From the IMG/VR virus record IMGVR_UViG_3300006793_000305, positions 1 to 22,887 of that record: a DNA stretch of 22,887 nt; one strand, written 5' to 3'. Positions 20,098 to 22,887 of the stretch are shown in pieces. Position numbers and translations under genes: made by a program. The notes under the pieces were generated by a model. The model did not search any database. It was not told the DNA's origin and was given only the letters and a program-made list of their open reading frames with translations. The first letter of the stretch is position 1. Each line of letters opens with the position of its first letter. The DNA is from a virus.

Positions 20098-20778
20098 ATG
20101 ATAATACTAATAGATGCTGATACAATGATATTTGCAAGTGCAGTTACTAGTGATACACTAGATGAAGCACAAGATAAGTTTAGATGGTCTTATAGACATT
20201 TGATGAACGACATAATGAATACTTATACTCCTGATGGTGTATATATCTTTTCAGGTTCTAGAGGTAACTTCAGGAAACTAATAACTCCAGTATATAAAGC
20301 TAATAGAAAGAAGCAAGAACTTCCTGAACATTTGTTCGCATTACATAACCATGTTAAGACTGAATATAAGTCTATAGTTGGATATGGTGTTGAAACCGAT
20401 GATATGATTGCTTCTTACTGGTATAGAGCACAGAAAAATGTGGGTAGAGATAATGTAATGATTGTTGCAGTTGATAAAGACTACCTACAATTTCCATGCT
20501 TATATTATAATTATAAGAAGAGAGAGTTATTAGATATAACAGAAGAACAAGCTATGTATAATTTCTATGAACAAATGGTTGTAGGAGATACTGCTGATAA
20601 TGTTAATTATCTAAAAGGTTACGGAAAAGCTTATGCTAAAAAACTATTTGAAGGTTGTAATTCACAGTATTTATATACTAAAAGATTATATAACTTATTT
20701 AAAGAAGTTTATAAAGGTAAAGCTAAACAGAAATATATAGAATGTTATAATTTATTAAAACTAAGAACAGATGCATAA
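20098..20778 (+). CDS. 5'-3' exonuclease / flap endonuclease (226 aa)
   Basis: The PIN/FEN-family motifs are complete: LIDADTMIF (D6, D8), VYKANRKK (K67, R70 of the arch), GVETDDMIASY (E99, D101, D102), VAVDKDYLQFP (D126, D128) and VVGDTADNVNYLKGYGKAYA (D164, D167) forming the helix-3-turn-helix. These enzymes remove RNA primers and flaps or resect 5' ends to expose the single strands used by Erf. The length is typical of the phage stand-alone nucleases (T7 gp6-like). The gene ends inside the next one with an 8-nt overlap. Confidence 0.92.
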   Translation: MIILIDADTMIFASAVTSDTLDEAQDKFRWSYRHLMNDIMNTYTPDGVYIFSGSRGNFRKLITPVYKANRKKQELPEHLFALHNHVKTEYKSIVGYGVETDDMIASYWYRAQKNVGRDNVMIVAVDKDYLQFPCLYYNYKKRELLDITEEQAMYNFYEQMVVGDTADNVNYLKGYGKAYAKKLFEGCNSQYLYTKRLYNLFKEVYKGKAKQKYIECYNLLKLRTDA

Positions 20779-21031
20779 TATACTAAACGAAACAATAAAA
20801 GAGTACTATTTAATGGTTAAATATGACTTAGAAGATGGAGCTGATATAGAAATGATTCAGTTAGGTCTTAAAGGATTAGAAGAAGAAGAGGATTACTTAG
20901 CTTGTGCTGGTGTTCACTTAGCTATGCAAGAGCACTTAAATAGACAGATAGAAGAAGATAAAAACAACTTTGATGAACTAATAAACGAAATAATAAATGG
21001 CGAAGAAGAAAAAGGAGAAGAAGGAGAATAG
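20771..21031 (+). CDS. Unknown acidic helical protein (86 aa)
   Basis: Predicted all-helical and acidic (DLEDGADIEMIQLGLKGLEE, then a tail of EEEKGEEGE), with no known family. It overlaps the 5'-3' exonuclease by 8 nt at its start and the next gene by 35 nt at its end, in different frames. The overlap lies in a purine-only tract that encodes Glu here and Lys in the next gene. Possibly an accessory protein of the nuclease, inferred from overlap only. Confidence 0.65.
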   Translation: MHNILNETIKEYYLMVKYDLEDGADIEMIQLGLKGLEEEEDYLACAGVHLAMQEHLNRQIEEDKNNFDELINEIINGEEEKGEEGE

Positions 21032-21254
21032 AAAAACTATACCTGATTATGCATTTCACCAAAAATCAATGGTGTGGTGCATAAGAAATGGTTATAGAAT
21101 ATATCCTGAAAGAAACGATAGAATGGAATGGAATATAGCAGTAGAATTAGGATTAAAAAAAGCTGTATTTCCTGAACCATATAAACAATCTGAGATACAA
21201 TATGGTCTATATCAGGCATTTAAAACAATATACCTAAAACATAATAAGGACTAA
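20997..21254 (+). CDS. Conserved small phage protein (85 aa)
   Basis: Begins with a Lys-rich tail (AKKKKEKKENRKTIP), then CIRNGYRIYPE, MEWNIAVELG and IQYGLYQAFKTIYLKH. This resembles small proteins next to terminase genes in phages of Bacteroidota, but the function is unknown to me. The ATG overlaps the previous gene by 35 nt. It could bind DNA through the basic tail. The terminase genes follow 14 nt after its stop. Confidence 0.65.
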   Translation: MAKKKKEKKENRKTIPDYAFHQKSMVWCIRNGYRIYPERNDRMEWNIAVELGLKKAVFPEPYKQSEIQYGLYQAFKTIYLKHNKD

Positions 21255-21256
21255 TA

Positions 21257-21263
21257 CGTTATA
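21257..21263 (+). promoter_or_regulatory. CGTTATA box before terminase genes
   Basis: The same CGTTATA found at 1704, 3987 and 8757 occurs 5 nt before the small terminase start. It is short, so chance is not excluded. Confidence 0.25.
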
Positions 21264-21268
21264 TATAT

Positions 21269-21658
21269 ATGGCTAGAAGAAAGAAAAATTCATCAGAGAT
21301 TAAACCAACTGATGGCAGAAAAAATAATAGTAGATTACAAGCTAAACCTTTATCTACTAAAGATAAGTTATTACCAGCTAAGAATAATAACGCTAAGAGA
21401 GAACGTATATCTGCTTATGCAGTAGATGCTATGAAAAATGTATTTGGCTCTGAAGCTGAAGCATTTGAAAACTTAGCTAGATTAGGTAAAGATAACTTTA
21501 ATCAAATGAAATTATTATTAGAGTATGCTTATGGTAAACCTTCTGATTCTATATCAGATAAAGGTGGTCCAGTTAATAAGATATCTGCTCCAGTAATTAA
21601 CTTTATTAATCAAAATGCTCCTCAAGAGGATGATACAATTGATATAACAAATGACTAA
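21269..21658 (+). CDS. Probable terminase small subunit (129 aa)
   Basis: The basic, disordered N-terminus (about 1-48) is followed by a helical core VDAMKNVFGSEAEAFENLAR, then FNQMKLLLEYAYGKPSDS, a pattern of TerS-like proteins in which helices bind the packaging site. The C-terminus is an extended tail (APVINFINQNAPQEDDTIDI) that could contact TerL. It overlaps the large subunit gene by 8 nt, the usual coupling of the two subunits. The assignment rests on pattern and neighbour. Confidence 0.75.
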   Translation: MARRKKNSSEIKPTDGRKNNSRLQAKPLSTKDKLLPAKNNNAKRERISAYAVDAMKNVFGSEAEAFENLARLGKDNFNQMKLLLEYAYGKPSDSISDKGGPVNKISAPVINFINQNAPQEDDTIDITND

Positions 21659-22862
21659 TATAAACTTAAATCCAAAATATATACCATTATTCCAATCCAA
21701 AGATAGATACTATGTTATCACTGGTGGTAGGGGTTCTGGTAAATCATTTGGTATTTCATTATTCTTATTGAATCTAACTTATGAAAAAGGTCATAAGGTG
21801 TTGTTTAGTAGATATACATTAATGTCTGCTCAAACTTCTATTATACCTGAATTTATAGAGAAGATTGATTTAATGGATAAGCATAGTGATTTCCGTATAA
21901 CTAAAGATGAGATAATTAATCTTACTACTGGTAGTTCTATTATGTTTAAAGGTATTAGAACTTCATCTGGTAACCAAACTGCTGCACTTAAATCTTTAAA
22001 TGGTGTAACTACATTTGTATTGGATGAAGCTGAAGAGTTAATTAATGAGGATGATTTTAATAAGATTGATTTCTCTATTAGGTCTCAATTAAAACAAAAT
22101 AGATGTATATTAGTATTGAATCCAGCTACTAAAGAGCATTGGATATACCAAAGATTCTTTCAGTTTAAAGGTATTGAAGGTGGTTTTAACGGTGCTAAAG
22201 ATGGTGCTACTTATATACATACAACTTACCAAGATAATAAAGCAAATCTATCTGAATCGTTTCTTAAGCAATTATATGAAATGAAACTAAGAAATCCACA
22301 AAAGTATGAACATACTGTAATGGGTGGTTGGTTAGCAAAAGCTGAAGGTACTATAATTAGAAACTGGAAGGTAGGTGAGTTTGTACAGACTGAATTAATG
22401 TGTTATGGTCAGGATTATGGATTTAGTAATGATAAAAATACATTAGTACAAGTTTCTGTTGATAAACCAGCTAGAAAAATGTATGTAAGAGAGATTTATG
22501 GTAAAACTAATATGTCTACCTCTGAGATTGCATTTGCAAATAAAAAAGAATGTGGAGCGCAATTAATAATTTGTGATAATTCTGAGCCACGTTTAACAAA
22601 TGAATTAAAACAAACTGGATTAAATATTAAGCCTACTATTAAAAAGAAAGGTAGTATATTATCTGGTATAGCTTTAATGCAAGATTATCAAATGATAGTG
22701 TCTAGAGATAGTAAAGATATAATAAGAGAGCTTAACAATTATGTTTGGCATGAGAAAGGTTTGAAGCCTATTGATAAATGGAATCATTATATTGATGCTA
22801 CTAGATATGCATTACAATATTTAGTTCAAGGTATGGCTTCAGGTCGTTACGTAATAAGATAA
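21651..22862 (+). CDS. terL: Terminase large subunit (403 aa)
   Basis: The packaging motor couples ATP hydrolysis to DNA translocation and cuts concatemers. The ATPase motifs are Walker A GGRGSGKS (25-32) and Walker B FVLDEAEEL with the catalytic Glu (122-130). The C-terminal RNase-H-like nuclease shows YGQDYGFSND (D255), LIICDNSEPRLTNELK (D309) and YIDATRYALQY (D382), the three metal-binding acids. It resembles the Terminase_3 / PBSX type. The length is normal and the frame ends at TAA 22860-22862, 25 nt before the window edge, so the gene is complete. Confidence 0.95.
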   Translation: MTNINLNPKYIPLFQSKDRYYVITGGRGSGKSFGISLFLLNLTYEKGHKVLFSRYTLMSAQTSIIPEFIEKIDLMDKHSDFRITKDEIINLTTGSSIMFKGIRTSSGNQTAALKSLNGVTTFVLDEAEELINEDDFNKIDFSIRSQLKQNRCILVLNPATKEHWIYQRFFQFKGIEGGFNGAKDGATYIHTTYQDNKANLSESFLKQLYEMKLRNPQKYEHTVMGGWLAKAEGTIIRNWKVGEFVQTELMCYGQDYGFSNDKNTLVQVSVDKPARKMYVREIYGKTNMSTSEIAFANKKECGAQLIICDNSEPRLTNELKQTGLNIKPTIKKKGSILSGIALMQDYQMIVSRDSKDIIRELNNYVWHEKGLKPIDKWNHYIDATRYALQYLVQGMASGRYVIR

Positions 22863-22887
22863 ATAATTTCCTCTATCCTTAATTGGG

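Noticed and set aside
20330-20342. TTTGTTCGCA resembling the promoter block
   Set aside because: It lies inside the 5'-3' exonuclease gene, lacks GGTR and has no TAnnTTTG at the right distance.
20997-21031. Programmed frameshift joining the 86-aa and 85-aa genes
   Set aside because: The tract has only five A in a row, with no A-AAA-AAG type heptamer or downstream structure, and a good ATG exists for the second gene.
1-22887. CRISPR array, insertion sequence or integrase/attachment site
   Set aside because: No regularly spaced direct repeats, transposase motifs, terminal inverted repeats or recombinase gene were seen; the tRNA has no repeated 3' end elsewhere that I could find.

Overview
The window is part of a double-stranded DNA tailed-phage (Caudoviricetes) genome whose host is almost certainly a member of the Bacteroidota, probably a low-GC flavobacterium. 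Three things support the host call. The DNA is strongly AT-rich. Gene starts lack Shine-Dalgarno sequences and instead follow A-rich leaders such as aataataATG. Five rightward promoters match the Bacteroidota primary-sigma consensus (TTTG, about 20 bp, TAnnTTTG). Every convincing protein gene is on the + strand. There is no integrase, DNA polymerase, tape-measure gene or recognisable repressor in the window, so a good part of the genome lies outside it.

Layout: 1-8735 holds virion genes: the 3' end of an unknown gene, an N/G-rich protein, a very acidic scaffold-like protein, the probable major capsid protein, a conserved structural protein, and a tail-fibre set including an 858-aa repeat-rich fibre and a fibre with a C-terminal S74 endosialidase-type chaperone. 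8794-10498 holds the portal and a probable head-tail connector. 10671-12245 is a lysis block: a membrane-anchored protein, a T7-lysozyme-like amidase and a 3TM-type holin. 12246-12589 is the largest non-coding gap and looks like a control region. 12590-13126 holds a tiny membrane peptide, an M15-peptidase-like protein that has lost most metal ligands, and tRNA-Ala(UGC). 13260-17236 holds early genes: Erf annealing protein, SSB-like protein, RecA-like ATPase, RusA-like resolvase, a sigma-70-like protein and a Cys-rich protein. 17336-20778 holds small unknown genes, an HTH-exonuclease, a dGTP-diphosphohydrolase-domain protein and a 5'-3' exonuclease. 20771-22862 ends with two small genes and the small and large terminase subunits.

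How the genes work together: Erf, the SSB-like protein, the ATPase, RusA and two nucleases form a recombination-dependent replication and repair set. The terminase packages the product through the portal into the capsid. Amidase plus holin release virions. Early genes are divided into transcription units by five near-identical promoters and by U-tract terminators. Structural genes lack those promoters and instead carry recurrent intergenic hairpins with an invariant TTTAATATA loop and a recurring CAAAAACGC / CGTTATA element, so late expression may use a different system, possibly the phage sigma-like protein (inference).

The most interesting part is 12454-12572: a leftward promoter with no ORF downstream faces away from the first rightward promoter, and a palindromic cluster of TGTCA half-sites lies between them. 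It resembles a bidirectional early control region that would express a short non-coding RNA to the left.
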